NCBI RefSeq assembly: GCF_001182895.1
Contig: NZ_LFQR01000095.1
Span: 1 to 35,150, forward strand
Source: Frateuria defendens
GTDB lineage: Bacteria > Pseudomonadota > Gammaproteobacteria > Xanthomonadales > Rhodanobacteraceae
DNA: 35,150 nt
Direction of reading: 5' to 3'
Shown here piece by piece: positions 1 through 8,296 of the stretch. Made by a program: the position numbers and the translations under genes. The notes beneath the pieces were generated by a model, which worked only from the letters and a program-made list of their open reading frames with translations, did not search any database and was not told the DNA's origin. Every line of letters starts with the position of its first letter. The first letter of the stretch is position 1.

Positions 1-15
1 CCGGCCAAAGGCCGG
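1..15 (-). terminator. Small GC hairpin downstream of the ketosynthase operon segment
   Basis: Perfect 6-bp inverted repeat CCGGCC-AAA-GGCCGG, 30 bases beyond the stop of the last visible pigment gene on the minus strand. The window ends here, so a following T-run cannot be seen. It may be a terminator or only an intergenic hairpin, because the operon could continue to the left. Confidence 0.2.
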
Positions 16-45
16 CCAGAACGCAGCACCACAGCATTACACGGA

Positions 46-1323
46 TCAATCAAGCGCCCGCCCCCCATAGCGCCGAAACAACAACGCCGCACAACTCCCC
101 CCAAACCCGAAATTGTTCGACAGCACACTGTCCACCCGCCGCACATGCGTGGCGGTCACCAGCGGCGCACCCGCGAAGGCCGGGTCCGGCGATGCCGCCG
201 GCAGGCCGGCGGTGACGAAGCCCTGTTCCATCATCAGCAGCCCCGCGATGGCGTCCAGCGCCCCCGCCGCCCCCGGCGCATGCCCGCTCAGCCCCTTGAT
301 CGAGGACATCGCCGGCACCGCCGCGCCGCGCTCGGCGAACACCTGCTCGATGGCCTGCCACTCGGCGAGGTCGCCCTGCGGCGTGGCGCAGGCGTGGGTG
401 TTGAGGTAGTCGGGCAAGGTGCCGGCCTGGTTCAGCGCCTGGCGCATGGCGTGGGCGATGCCGGCGGCGCCGGGGCCGACCATGCTGGCGGCCTCGGTGG
501 CGCTGCCGTAGCCGGCGAGTTCGGCGAGCACGGGGGCGCCGCGCGCGAGCGCGTGCGAGAGCGATTCGAGCACCAGCACGCCGGCGCCGGCGGCGAGCAC
601 GAAGCCGTCGCGGCGGCTGTCGTAGGGGCGCGAGGCGTGCGCCGGATCGTCGTTGCCGGCCACCGCCATCGCGCCCATGGCGTCGAACCACATGGCGGTG
701 CTGTCGTGCAGCTCTTCGCTGCCGCCGGTGAGCACCACGTCCTGCTTGCCGAGCTGGATCAGCTCCATCGCCTGGCCGATGGCGTGGGTCGCGCTGGTGC
801 AGGCGGAGCTGACCGTGTAGCTCGGGCCGCCGATGCCGAAGGCGTGCGCGATGCCGGCGGAGAGCGCACTGCTCATGCCGCGCGGCACGATGAAGGGCGA
901 GAGCTTGTGGATGCCGCGCTCGCGGTGGCTGGCCAGCGCCTCCTCGTGCTCGCTGAGCGCGGCGCCGCCGCCGAGCACCAGGCCGCAGCGCTCGGAGGAC
1001 AGGGCCTCGGCGGGAAGCGCGGCGTGCGCGAGCGCCTCCTGCATGGCGTGCCAGGCGTAGACCGACGGCGCGCCGAGGAAGCGGCGCAGCTTGCGCGGCG
1101 GCTCGGGCAGGCCGGCGAGGTCCACCGGGCCGCCGACGCGGGTGCGCATCGCCAGGCGCGCGAAGCCGTCCATGTGGCGCAGGCCGCTGCGGCCCTCGCG
1201 CAGCGCGTCGGCGAAGGCGTCGCGGCCGTGGCCCAGGCAGGACACCACGCCCAGGCCCGTCACCGCCACGCGCGGCAGGCCGCGGGCGTCGAGCAGGGCG
1301 CTGTCGCGCGGCGCCTGAGCCAT
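46..1323 (-). CDS. Beta-ketoacyl-ACP synthase (aryl-polyene/xanthomonadin type)
   Basis: A 425-residue condensing enzyme of the FabF/FabB thiolase fold. Such enzymes catalyse decarboxylative condensation of malonyl-ACP with an acyl-ACP, here probably to extend a polyene chain. The nucleophile is Cys175 in SSACTSATHAIG. The two catalytic histidines are in NTHACATPQGD and GLSGHAPGAAGALD, so the Cys-His-His triad is complete. The first His motif is unusual: the usual HGT is HAC. The start follows from the TGATG junction at 1321-1325, where the upstream ketosynthase stop shares one base with this ATG, implying translational coupling. The paired ketosynthases plus ACP, LolA-like and MMPL genes point to an aryl-polyene pigment cluster rather than housekeeping fatty acid synthesis. 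One of the pair may be a chain-length-determining partner, but both keep their cysteines. The family is firm; the exact product is inferred. Confidence 0.9.
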   Translation of the reverse strand: MAQAPRDSALLDARGLPRVAVTGLGVVSCLGHGRDAFADALREGRSGLRHMDGFARLAMRTRVGGPVDLAGLPEPPRKLRRFLGAPSVYAWHAMQEALAHAALPAEALSSERCGLVLGGGAALSEHEEALASHRERGIHKLSPFIVPRGMSSALSAGIAHAFGIGGPSYTVSSACTSATHAIGQAMELIQLGKQDVVLTGGSEELHDSTAMWFDAMGAMAVAGNDDPAHASRPYDSRRDGFVLAAGAGVLVLESLSHALARGAPVLAELAGYGSATEAASMVGPGAAGIAHAMRQALNQAGTLPDYLNTHACATPQGDLAEWQAIEQVFAERGAAVPAMSSIKGLSGHAPGAAGALDAIAGLLMMEQGFVTAGLPAASPDPAFAGAPLVTATHVRRVDSVLSNNFGFGGSCAALLFRRYGGRALD

Positions 1324-2546
1324 CAGGCGACCGCCTTGAAGATCAGCGAGGTGTTGATGCCGCCGAAGGCGAAGTTGTTGTTCATCACGTACTCGGCGCC
1401 GAGGCGGCGGCCCTCGCCGGTGATGTAGTCCAGCTCCCCGCACTCGGGGTCGACGTCGGTGAGGTTGATGGTGGGCGCGAACCAGCCCTCGCGCATCATG
1501 GCGATGGCCCACCAGCTCTCCAGCGCACCGCAGGCGCCCAGGGTGTGGCCGACGTAGCTCTTCATCGAGCTCACCGGCACTTTGTTGCCCAGCACTGCCG
1601 CGGTGGCGCGGCTCTCGGCCACGTCGCCGCGGTCGGTGGCGGTGCCGTGGGCGCTGACGTAGCCGATGGCCTCGGGCGCGAGCTGCGCGTCCTGCAGGGC
1701 CAGGCGCATCGCCACCGCCATGGTCTCGCTGGCCGGCTGGGTGATGTGGCCGCCGTCGGCGTTGCAGCCGAAGCCCACCACCTCGGCGTAGATCCGCGCG
1801 CCGCGCGCCACGGCGTGTTCGTATTCCTCCAGCACCAGGGTGGTGGCGCCTTCGCCCACCACCAGGCCGTCGCGGGCGCGGTCGAACGGGCGCGGGGTGA
1901 GCGGCGCCTCGTCGTTGCGGCTGGAGGTGGCGAACAGCGTGTCGAACACCGCCACGCCGGGGCCGGAGAGTTCCTCCGCGCCGCCGCACAGCATCAGCGT
2001 CTGCTTGCCCTGCTGGATCGCCTCGTAGCCGTAGCCGACGGCCTGGCTGCCGGAGGTGCAGGCGCTGGAGGTGGGGATGATGCGGCCCTTGAGGCCGAAG
2101 AACACGCCGATGTTCACCGCCGTGGTGTGCGCCATCATCTGGATGTAGCTGGTGGCCGTCACGCCCTGCATGGAGCCGGTGTCGAGCATGCGCCCGAGCA
2201 CGCGCACCGGCTCCACGCTGCCGCCGGAGGAGCCGTAGGCCACGCCCATGCGGCCGTCGCGGATGGCCGTGTCGTCGAGCAGGCCGGCATCCGCCAGCGC
2301 GCGCTCGCTGGCGGCCACCGCCAGCTGCGCCACGCGGCCCATCGAGCGCAGGTGCTTGCGCGGCCAGGGCGGCAGCTCGAAGTCGTCCACCGGGCAGCCG
2401 AGGCGGCTGTTGAGCGCGTCGAAGTAGTCCCACTCGGGCATGCGCCGCACCACGTTGCGGTACTCGCGCAGGCGCGCGGCGATCTGCGTCCAGTCGTGGC
2501 CCAGCGGCGTGATGCCGCCGATGCCGGTGATCACCACACGCTTCAT
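1323..2546 (-). CDS. Beta-ketoacyl-ACP synthase II-like (FabF family) of the polyene operon
   Basis: A 407-residue KAS II-type enzyme starting MKRVVITGIGGITPLG. The active-site Cys163 lies in SSACTSGSQAVG, and the histidines lie in SAHGTATDRGD and SYVGHTLGACGALE, so the triad is intact. The C-terminus NNNFAFGGINTSLIF is typical of the family. Two starts are possible. The chosen ATG has AAGGAA about 10 bases upstream and fits the family N-terminus. An ATG 27 bases earlier (2573) overlaps the exporter stop as ATGA and would add nine residues. It is the fifth gene of the visible minus-strand operon and is followed without a gap by the second ketosynthase. Aryl-polyene clusters characteristically carry several ketosynthases together with dedicated ACPs and an MMPL exporter; that family context is the reason for the pathway assignment. 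Confidence 0.92.
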   Translation of the reverse strand: MKRVVITGIGGITPLGHDWTQIAARLREYRNVVRRMPEWDYFDALNSRLGCPVDDFELPPWPRKHLRSMGRVAQLAVAASERALADAGLLDDTAIRDGRMGVAYGSSGGSVEPVRVLGRMLDTGSMQGVTATSYIQMMAHTTAVNIGVFFGLKGRIIPTSSACTSGSQAVGYGYEAIQQGKQTLMLCGGAEELSGPGVAVFDTLFATSSRNDEAPLTPRPFDRARDGLVVGEGATTLVLEEYEHAVARGARIYAEVVGFGCNADGGHITQPASETMAVAMRLALQDAQLAPEAIGYVSAHGTATDRGDVAESRATAAVLGNKVPVSSMKSYVGHTLGACGALESWWAIAMMREGWFAPTINLTDVDPECGELDYITGEGRRLGAEYVMNNNFAFGGINTSLIFKAVA

Positions 2547-2569
2547 CGTGGCGGTTTCCTTGGCGTGGT

Positions 2570-4924
2570 TCATGGGGTGCGTTCCCCGCGTGGCAGGCTG
2601 AGCGGCGCGAGCAGGGCGGTGAAGCCGATGCCGAGCAGCAGGGTGAGGCCGAAGTGGCGCAGCGCCGGCATCGAGCTTGCGGCCAGCAGGCCGAAGGAGA
2701 GCAGGGCGGTGACGGCCGACAGCAGCACACCCGCGTAGGCCGCGCCGGGGCGGTGCGCGGTGTGCGGCTCGCCCTCGCGCAGGAACACCGCGTAGTTGGC
2801 GCCCACGCCCAGCACCAGCATCAGCGCCATGCCGTGGAAGAGGGTCAGCGGCTGGCCGAGGTAGCCGAGCACGGCGAGGCTGAAGGCTATGCCAAGCGCC
2901 GGCGGCGCCAGCACGCGCGGCATGCCGCGCAGGCCATAGCGCCAGGCGAACAGCGGCGCGATCAGCACCAGCGCGCCGAGCAGCCACAGGCCGGCGTAGG
3001 CGCGGTAGCGGCCGAACAGGGCGGAGACGCTGGCCGGCTTGTCCACCAGTTCCACGCCGGGCAGGCCGGCGGCGGCCGCGTGCAGGGCCGGCACGTCGTC
3101 GCCGCCCTGCGGCAGCACGATCGAGCCGTAGCCGTGGGCGCTCGCGCCCAGCCACAGGTGGCGGAACGGCGTGGCGATGGGCCACTTCAGCCAGTCCTCC
3201 AGCGCCAGCGGCGTGCCGGGCCAGGCGGCGAGATAAGCTTCGACGGCAGCGGGCTTGAAGCCGGCCTTGGCGAGGCGCCGGCCCAGCGCCTCGCGGTCGG
3301 CGAACAGCGGCGCGAGCAGGGCGTGGTCCTGCGCCTGCCGCTGATGCGAGGGCACCATGCCGGCCAGGCCCAGCCAGCCCTGCAGCGTGCCGGCGTCCAC
3401 CATGGCCTGCAGCCGCGCCTCCAGCGCCTCCTCGCGTTCGAGCACCTGCTCGGCGCCCTCGCCGTGCACGAGGAAGAACTGCGTGCCGCCGCCGATGCCG
3501 GCGACCTCGCGCACGAGGTTCTCCTGCCGGGTGATCTCGGCCGGCGTGTCGATCAGCTGGCGGATGTCGTCGTCGTGGCCGAGCCGCCACCAGCCGGGCG
3601 CGGCGAGCAGCACCAGCAACCCCAGCAGGGCGAAGCCGCCGCGGCGGCGGCCCAGCCGCGCGCTGGCGTGCTGCAGGGCCAGCGCGCCGCGCACCAGCGC
3701 CGGCGACATCGGCCGCGCGGGCCGCGTGAGCAGCGCCGGCAGCAGGCAGAACACGCTGAGGCAGGCGGCAATGAGGCCGCTCACCGCGAAGCAGGCCATC
3801 TGGCGCAGCGCGGGGAAGGGCAGCAGGCCGAGCAGCGCGTAGCCCAGCAGGGACGTGCCCAGCGCCAGCAGCAGCGCGGGCCGCACCTGACGCAGGCCGG
3901 CCAGCGGCTGCCAGCGCTCGCCGGCGTTGGCGCGCGCGCAGAGGTACTGGATCGAATAGTCCACCGCCTCGCCCAGCAGCGCGGCGCCGAACACCAGCGT
4001 CAGGAGATGCATCTGGCCGAATGCCAGCACGGTGACGGTGGCGGCCACGGCCACGCCGATGGCAGTGGAGAGGAAGGCCAGCAGCAGCGCGCCCGCCGAG
4101 CGGAACACCCACAGCAGCAGCAGCGCGATGCCCACCGTGGAGGCGATGCCGACCACGTGCACGTCGCGCTCCGCGCCGGCGCGGGCGGTGGCGGCGTGGA
4201 AGATCGCCCCGGCGCGCACCAGATCGGCCTGCGGATGCGCGTGGCGCAGCGCCTGCTCGGCCTGGGCCAGCGCGCCCAGCGCGCGGCGCTGCACGGCATC
4301 GTCGTAGGCCGAGCCGTGCAGCATGGCGGTGACCATCACGTAGCTGTGCCCGTCGCGGTGCGCGACCAGCAGGTCGTCCTCCGGCACCAGCGCCGAGCGG
4401 CTCCACGGTTGCTGGTCCAGCCAGTGCTGCAGCCAGCCGAAGGGGTCGTCCTCGAGGCGCGTGCCGACGCCGGCCAGGAACGGCTCGTTGAGCCGCTGCG
4501 CCAGCGCCTGCGGGAGGTCGTAGCCCGGCTGCGCCAGCGTCGCGCGGTCGGCATCGCCCAGCAGCATGAAGCGGTGCGGCAGGTAGGGCGCCACGAACTG
4601 GTTGAGGTCGAACGGCGGCAGCTCGGCGATCACGCTGCCGAAGGCGCCGCTGCGTTCGAGCGTGCGGCCCAGCTCGCGGGCGGCGTCCTTGGCGGCGTCG
4701 TCGTCGGCGTCGGCCACCAGCAGCGTCATGCGGTCGCCGTCCGCGTGGGCCAGGCGATCGACGGCCACTTCCGCCAGCGGATGCCGCTCGGTGGCCGGCA
4801 GCATCGCCAGCAGGTCGGTCTGCACCGGCGAGCCGCCGCGGCCGAACAGCAGCCACGCGCCGAGCAGGACCACCGCCAGGGCCGCCAGGGCGAATGCGCT
4901 GGCGCGTACGCCGGCGCGGCTCAT
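2570..4924 (-). CDS. MMPL-family exporter of the aryl-polyene/xanthomonadin cluster
   Basis: A 784-residue inner-membrane transporter of the RND/MMPL superfamily with the usual duplicated layout: TM1 near residues 7-28, a large periplasmic loop, a TM block from about 258 to 430, a second periplasmic loop, and a last TM block from about 640 to the end. The first half has the motif GEAVDYSIQY. The equivalent in the second half is GVGANYAVFL, with Asn replacing Asp, so any proton-relay Asp pair is asymmetric. It starts within the stop of the LolA-like gene (ATGA, 4921-4924). In known aryl-polyene loci an MMPL protein lies beside a LolA-like periplasmic protein, and the two are thought to move the pigment lipid towards the outer membrane. 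That role is inferred here from synteny. The family is certain; the substrate is not shown by the sequence. Confidence 0.9.
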   Translation of the reverse strand: MSRAGVRASAFALAALAVVLLGAWLLFGRGGSPVQTDLLAMLPATERHPLAEVAVDRLAHADGDRMTLLVADADDDAAKDAARELGRTLERSGAFGSVIAELPPFDLNQFVAPYLPHRFMLLGDADRATLAQPGYDLPQALAQRLNEPFLAGVGTRLEDDPFGWLQHWLDQQPWSRSALVPEDDLLVAHRDGHSYVMVTAMLHGSAYDDAVQRRALGALAQAEQALRHAHPQADLVRAGAIFHAATARAGAERDVHVVGIASTVGIALLLLWVFRSAGALLLAFLSTAIGVAVAATVTVLAFGQMHLLTLVFGAALLGEAVDYSIQYLCARANAGERWQPLAGLRQVRPALLLALGTSLLGYALLGLLPFPALRQMACFAVSGLIAACLSVFCLLPALLTRPARPMSPALVRGALALQHASARLGRRRGGFALLGLLVLLAAPGWWRLGHDDDIRQLIDTPAEITRQENLVREVAGIGGGTQFFLVHGEGAEQVLEREEALEARLQAMVDAGTLQGWLGLAGMVPSHQRQAQDHALLAPLFADREALGRRLAKAGFKPAAVEAYLAAWPGTPLALEDWLKWPIATPFRHLWLGASAHGYGSIVLPQGGDDVPALHAAAAGLPGVELVDKPASVSALFGRYRAYAGLWLLGALVLIAPLFAWRYGLRGMPRVLAPPALGIAFSLAVLGYLGQPLTLFHGMALMLVLGVGANYAVFLREGEPHTAHRPGAAYAGVLLSAVTALLSFGLLAASSMPALRHFGLTLLLGIGFTALLAPLSLPRGERTP

Positions 4925-5529
4925 GGCAGGCCGAGCGCGCGTTGCTCCAACGCGCTGAGCGTGCCGGCATCGCGGGTGTCGGCGAAGCGGATGTCGGTGC
5001 GCTCGCCGCTGGCGAGCTCGATGCGGATGCCGTCGAGGTAGTCGCCGCCGTCGAGTTCGATGCCGCTCAGCACGCGCGCCATGCGCGATTGCCGCGGCAC
5101 GAAGTGCAGCCGCCACTGGCCGAGGTCGCCGCTGGCCTCGATCTGGAACTGGCGCAAGGCCTCGTCCGGCTTGCCGGCCAGCAGCGATTGCAGCATCTGC
5201 GAGACCTGCGACACGCCGCGGTCGCCGCGCACGCTCCGCAGCGTGCCGTCCGGGCCGATGCGCGCGGTGCGGCTGCCGGTGAGCGCGAGGCTCTCCTGGT
5301 AGGGCTCGCGCACCTGCCAGAGCATGCCGTGGCCGAGCACGAACAGCAGCTGGCCGCGGCTCACCTGGGGCTGGGCCAGGGCGGGATTCTCGCGGCGCTG
5401 GTTGAACTCGGCCCGCACGCTGGGGTGCCTGCCCAGCTGCGCCAGCACGGCCTGGAGCAGGCTGTCGTCCTGCGCGAGGCAGGCGGGGGCCAGGCAGAGC
5501 AGCAGCAATAGGGCGATCAGGCGGCGCAT
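4921..5529 (-). CDS. LolA-like outer-membrane lipoprotein carrier protein
   Basis: A 202-residue periplasmic protein with a clear signal peptide (MRRLIALLLLLCLAPACLAQ) and the LolA-like body: an early SVRAEFNQRRENP stretch, a middle GMLWQVREPYQESLAL stretch, and a C-terminal beta-rich part (LASGERTDIRF). LolA folds are unclosed beta-barrels that bind acyl chains. Aryl-polyene operons carry such a paralogue next to the MMPL exporter, presumably to hold the lipid-like pigment in the periplasm. The start is set by a strong GAGGAG about 7 bases upstream. The gene begins 13 bases inside the glycosyltransferase gene and its stop overlaps the exporter start by 4 bases. It is not the housekeeping LolA, because it sits in the biosynthetic operon and is divergent. 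Function is inferred from context. Confidence 0.85.
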   Translation of the reverse strand: MRRLIALLLLLCLAPACLAQDDSLLQAVLAQLGRHPSVRAEFNQRRENPALAQPQVSRGQLLFVLGHGMLWQVREPYQESLALTGSRTARIGPDGTLRSVRGDRGVSQVSQMLQSLLAGKPDEALRQFQIEASGDLGQWRLHFVPRQSRMARVLSGIELDGGDYLDGIRIELASGERTDIRFADTRDAGTLSALEQRALGLP

Positions 5530-6311
5530 GCAGATTCTCCTCGCAGTCGCCGCCAGAGCAGCAGCGGTATCCGTGGGAGCATACCGAGCAACAGCCGCGT
5601 GTGCATGGCCGAGATGCGCAGGTTGTCGCGCAGCATGCGGAAATGCGAGAGCCCGCCTTCCGGATAGCGCACCCGCGTGGGCAGGTTGCGCACCGGCACG
5701 CCGCGCCAGGCCAGGCGCACCGCGATCTCGGTGTCGAAGTCCATACGCGCGGGCACGCGCCGGCGCGCGAGCTCGGCCACGGTCTCCGCCAGCGGGTAGA
5801 GGCGGTAGCCGCACATCGAGTCGCGGATCGAGAGCGACAGCGTCTCGATCCACACGAATACGTGGGTGACATAGCGGCCGTAGAGCCGCGCGTGCGGCAC
5901 GCTGGCGTCGTAGACCGGCGCGCCGCAGACCATCGCGCGCGGGCATTCGCGCGAGGCGGCCAGGAAGCGCGGCGCGTCGCCGGCGTCGTGCTGGCCGTCG
6001 GCGTCGATCTGCAGCGCGTGGCTGTGGCCGGCCGCGTGCGCGGCGCGCAGGCCGGCCTCGAGCGCGCGGCCCTTGCCCTGGTTGTGCGGCAGGCGCAGCA
6101 GCGTCATGCCTTCCGTGTGTTGCGCGAGATCGTCGAGCACCGCGCGGGTGGCCGCGTCGCTGCCGTCGTCCACCACCAGCACCGGCAGGCCGTGTGCGCG
6201 CAGTGCATGCACCGTTTGCGCGATGGTGTCCTTGTGGTTGTAGATCGGGATCAGCGCGCAGGGCGCGAAATCCGCCGCGCCGTCCGCGCGGCGCGTCGCC
6301 GGCGTCGCCAC
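5517..6311 (-). CDS. Family 2 glycosyltransferase of the polyene cluster
   Basis: About 264 residues with the GT2 (GT-A fold) signature: the nucleotide-binding strand ALIPIYNHKDTIAQTVHALR, then LPVLVVDDGSD, and the metal-binding region QIDADGQHDAGD near residue 100. The C-terminal part resembles the acceptor region of DPM1/DPG-synthase-like enzymes. No membrane anchor is obvious apart from a weakly hydrophobic, basic tail, so it is probably a cytoplasmic or peripheral membrane enzyme. It may attach a sugar or a polar head group to the pigment precursor. The start is uncertain: a GTG 8 bases after the ACP stop fits operon spacing but has no good Shine-Dalgarno sequence, and no ATG lies upstream in frame before the ACP gene. 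The 3' end overlaps the LolA-like gene. Confidence 0.82.
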   Translation of the reverse strand: MATPATRRADGAADFAPCALIPIYNHKDTIAQTVHALRAHGLPVLVVDDGSDAATRAVLDDLAQHTEGMTLLRLPHNQGKGRALEAGLRAAHAAGHSHALQIDADGQHDAGDAPRFLAASRECPRAMVCGAPVYDASVPHARLYGRYVTHVFVWIETLSLSIRDSMCGYRLYPLAETVAELARRRVPARMDFDTEIAVRLAWRGVPVRNLPTRVRYPEGGLSHFRMLRDNLRISAMHTRLLLGMLPRIPLLLWRRLRGESACAA

Positions 6312-6319
6312 GCCGCGGC

Positions 6320-6589
6320 TCAGCGCGTGAGCAGCGTGCGGACGGTGGCGACCACGTCGTCCACCGTCCGCACCGCCTTGAAATCCTCGGGCTTGATGCG
6401 CATGCCGGTCATGTCCTGCACCTGGATAGCCAGGTCCACCGCGTCGATGCTGTCCAGCTCGAGGTCGGTGAACAGGTGGGCGTCGGGGGTGACGCGCGCG
6501 GGGTCGATCTCGAAGGTATCGCGCAGGATGTCCTTCAGTCTCAGCAGGATCTCGTCGTTGCTGATTCCTGTGGCGATGGTCGTGCTCAT
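6320..6589 (-). CDS. Acyl carrier protein, first visible gene of the polyene operon
   Basis: An 89-residue ACP. The phosphopantetheine attachment serine is Ser47 in LELDSIDAVDL, preceded by the helix LKDILRDTFEIDPARVTPD. It would carry growing acyl chains for the ketosynthases at the other end of this operon. AGGAAG lies 4-5 bases before the ATG. About 300 bases separate it from the next upstream minus-strand gene, so the operon promoter is probably between 6590 and 6800, although no convincing -35/-10 pair was found. Having ACP and glycosyltransferase at the head of the transcript means the ketoreductase, dehydratase and acyl-activating genes expected of an aryl-polyene cluster must lie left of the window or elsewhere. 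Confidence 0.92.
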   Translation of the reverse strand: MSTTIATGISNDEILLRLKDILRDTFEIDPARVTPDAHLFTDLELDSIDAVDLAIQVQDMTGMRIKPEDFKAVRTVDDVVATVRTLLTR

Positions 6590-6806
6590 AACTTCCTGGA
6601 TGGTTGTTCGCAGCTGTACGACGGAACGTCCCTTGTTCGCGACCGGCGGCTTGTCCTGATACCGAACTTGAGGGTGGCGTTCCGGACGCGGCCTTCAGGC
6701 CCCGCCCTGTGACGGCATATGGCGATGTGGTTCCGTTGCCCGCCCTACGGGCTCCCCTGGCGACTCCCTCCCCTGAGGCGAGGCCATGGGGGGATGGTGC
6801 CATGCC

Positions 6807-6858
6807 GGGCAGTTTAACGGAACTGCCCCGGTCGCCGCGGCTCGGGCGGCAACCGGGG
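6807..6858 (-). terminator. Two overlapping hairpins after the amino-acid dehydrogenase gene
   Basis: Downstream of the minus-strand dehydrogenase stop are two overlapping inverted repeats. One is a 13-bp stem with one mismatch (6826-6838 with 6846-6858). The other is a perfect 8-bp stem GGGCAGTT/AACTGCCC (6807-6814 with 6821-6828). They are mutually exclusive, and there is no long T-run after either. Reading as a terminator is plausible; the alternative folds could also give read-through control into the polyene operon. The remainder of 6590-6806 holds no gene. Confidence 0.4.
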
Positions 6859-6888
6859 CCCTGGTGCGCCCCCGCAGCGGCGCGGCGC

Positions 6889-7989
6889 TTACTGGCCGCG
6901 CATGCGGCCCTGGAAGCGCGGGCCGTTGCCCATGTAGGGCAGCTTGATGCGGCCGATGGCCTCGATGCGCTCCTCCGCCAGGCGGTCGGCCGCCTTGTAG
7001 GTGGGGATGCCCTGGGTCTTGCTGATCTCGAAGATGCGCGAGAGGTTGTAGTAGATGGTGCGCGTCATGCGCATGGCGCGCTCGCGGTTGTAGCCGTCGA
7101 TCTCCAGCGACACGTTCATCACGCCGCCGGCGTTCACCGCATAGTCGGGCGCGTACAGCACGCCGCGGCGGGCCAACTCGTCGCCGATGGCGTCGGTGGC
7201 GAGCTGGTTGTTGGCGGCGCCGCAGACCACCTTGGCCTTGATGCGGTCGATGGTCTGCTCGTTCAGCGTGCCGCCCAGCGCGCAGGGCGAGTACACGTCG
7301 GCGTCCACGTCGTAGATCTCGTCCAGATCCACCGCCTCGCAGCCCAGCTCGTCCACGCAGCGCTGCACCGCGGCCTTGTTGATGTCGGTGACGAACACCT
7401 TGGCGCCCTGCTCGCGAAGCAGCTTGATGAACTCGCTGCCCACGTGGCCGGCGCCCTGCACGGCGTAGCTGTACTTGCCCACCTCCTCGTTGCCGAACTT
7501 CTCGTTCAGCGAGGCCATCAGGCCCTGCAACGTGCCGTAGGCGGTGAACGGCGAGGGGTCGCCCGAGCCGCCGTGCACCTGGTGCACGCCGGTGACGAAC
7601 TCGGTCTCGCGGAACACGTATTCCATGTCGTTGACGTCGATGCCCACGTCCTCGGCGGTGATGTAGCGGCCGTTGAGCGAGTTGACGAAGCGGCCGAAGG
7701 CGCGAAACAGCGCCTCGGACTTGTCCTTGCTCGGGTCGCCGATGATCACCGCCTTGCCGCCGCCCAGGTTGAGCCCGGCCACCGCGTTCTTGTAGGTCAT
7801 GCCGCGCGAGAGCCGCAGCACGTCGTTCACCGCGTCCTGCTCGGTCTTGTACGGCCACATGCGCAGGCCGCCCAGGGCCGGGCCGAGCACGGTGTTGTGG
7901 ATCGCGACGATGGCCTTCAGGCCCGCATCCTTGTTGTGGCAGAACACGACCTCTTCATGGCCGGTCTTGGCGATGGTTTCGAAGATCAT
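6889..7989 (-). CDS. Leucine dehydrogenase-type Glu/Leu/Phe/Val dehydrogenase
   Basis: A 366-residue NAD(P)-dependent amino-acid dehydrogenase that would reversibly deaminate a branched-chain (or related) amino acid to its 2-oxo acid. Substrate-site motifs are GGLRMWPY and RGMTYKNAVAGLNLGGGKAVI, where Lys67 and Lys79 correspond to the two active-site lysines of leucine dehydrogenase. The dinucleotide-binding loop is VQGAGHVGSEF, followed by FVTDIN, in which the Asp suggests NAD preference. Length and motifs match leucine/valine dehydrogenases better than hexameric glutamate dehydrogenases. The ATG is preceded by GGAG about 11 bases upstream. It is a stand-alone minus-strand gene. A link to branched-chain catabolism with the isobutyryl-CoA-mutase-type enzyme at 11920 is chemically reasonable but is inference. 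Confidence 0.93.
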   Translation of the reverse strand: MIFETIAKTGHEEVVFCHNKDAGLKAIVAIHNTVLGPALGGLRMWPYKTEQDAVNDVLRLSRGMTYKNAVAGLNLGGGKAVIIGDPSKDKSEALFRAFGRFVNSLNGRYITAEDVGIDVNDMEYVFRETEFVTGVHQVHGGSGDPSPFTAYGTLQGLMASLNEKFGNEEVGKYSYAVQGAGHVGSEFIKLLREQGAKVFVTDINKAAVQRCVDELGCEAVDLDEIYDVDADVYSPCALGGTLNEQTIDRIKAKVVCGAANNQLATDAIGDELARRGVLYAPDYAVNAGGVMNVSLEIDGYNRERAMRMTRTIYYNLSRIFEISKTQGIPTYKAADRLAEERIEAIGRIKLPYMGNGPRFQGRMRGQ

Positions 7990-8240
7990 TGCAGCGATGA
8001 CTCCACTCGTTTTGGGCAGTGCCGCGGGAACGGCGTCCTTGAGATGTCGGCAGGGCCCGAGGGGCCGCGCCTGCCTGGGGTAACGCCTGAAACTCGAAGC
8101 CCCGGCAGGGCCGGGGCGTGGGTTGGGGCGCGCAAGTTTAACCCGCCTCCCGCGGCGACCGTGCTTGCAGCGCAGCATGCCGAGGGCCGCGGGTACCGGG
8201 CCGGTGGCAGGCGTCGCCGGCGGCCGCGTCCTTCACCTGC
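7990..8240. other. Leader/intergenic region upstream of the dehydrogenase
   Basis: No gene is supported here. The region contains a perfect 8-bp hairpin, GCCCCGGC-AGG-GCCGGGGC (8099-8117), about 110 bases upstream of the dehydrogenase start. On the minus strand it is followed by TTCGAGTTTC, a weak T-rich stretch. It may be an attenuator-like or repetitive hairpin. No clear promoter was found. Confidence 0.4.
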
Positions 8241-8273
8241 GGAAAGAGGAACGCCCCGCGGGACGGGGCGTTC
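8241..8273 (-). terminator. Rho-independent terminator of the YXWGXW lipoprotein gene
   Basis: Perfect 10-bp stem GAACGCCCCG/CGGGGCGTTC with a 5-base loop (8249-8273). On the minus strand it is followed by CCTCTTTCC. It lies 24 bases after the stop of the lipoprotein gene. Confidence 0.65.
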
Positions 8274-8296
8274 GGGCGGGGCGGGACGCGCCGCGC

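Noticed and set aside
2654-5041. A long plus-strand open frame opposite the MMPL exporter gene
   Set aside because: Its composition (Gln/His/Arg/Ala) is that of an antisense shadow, and the opposite strand encodes a clear 784-residue transporter.
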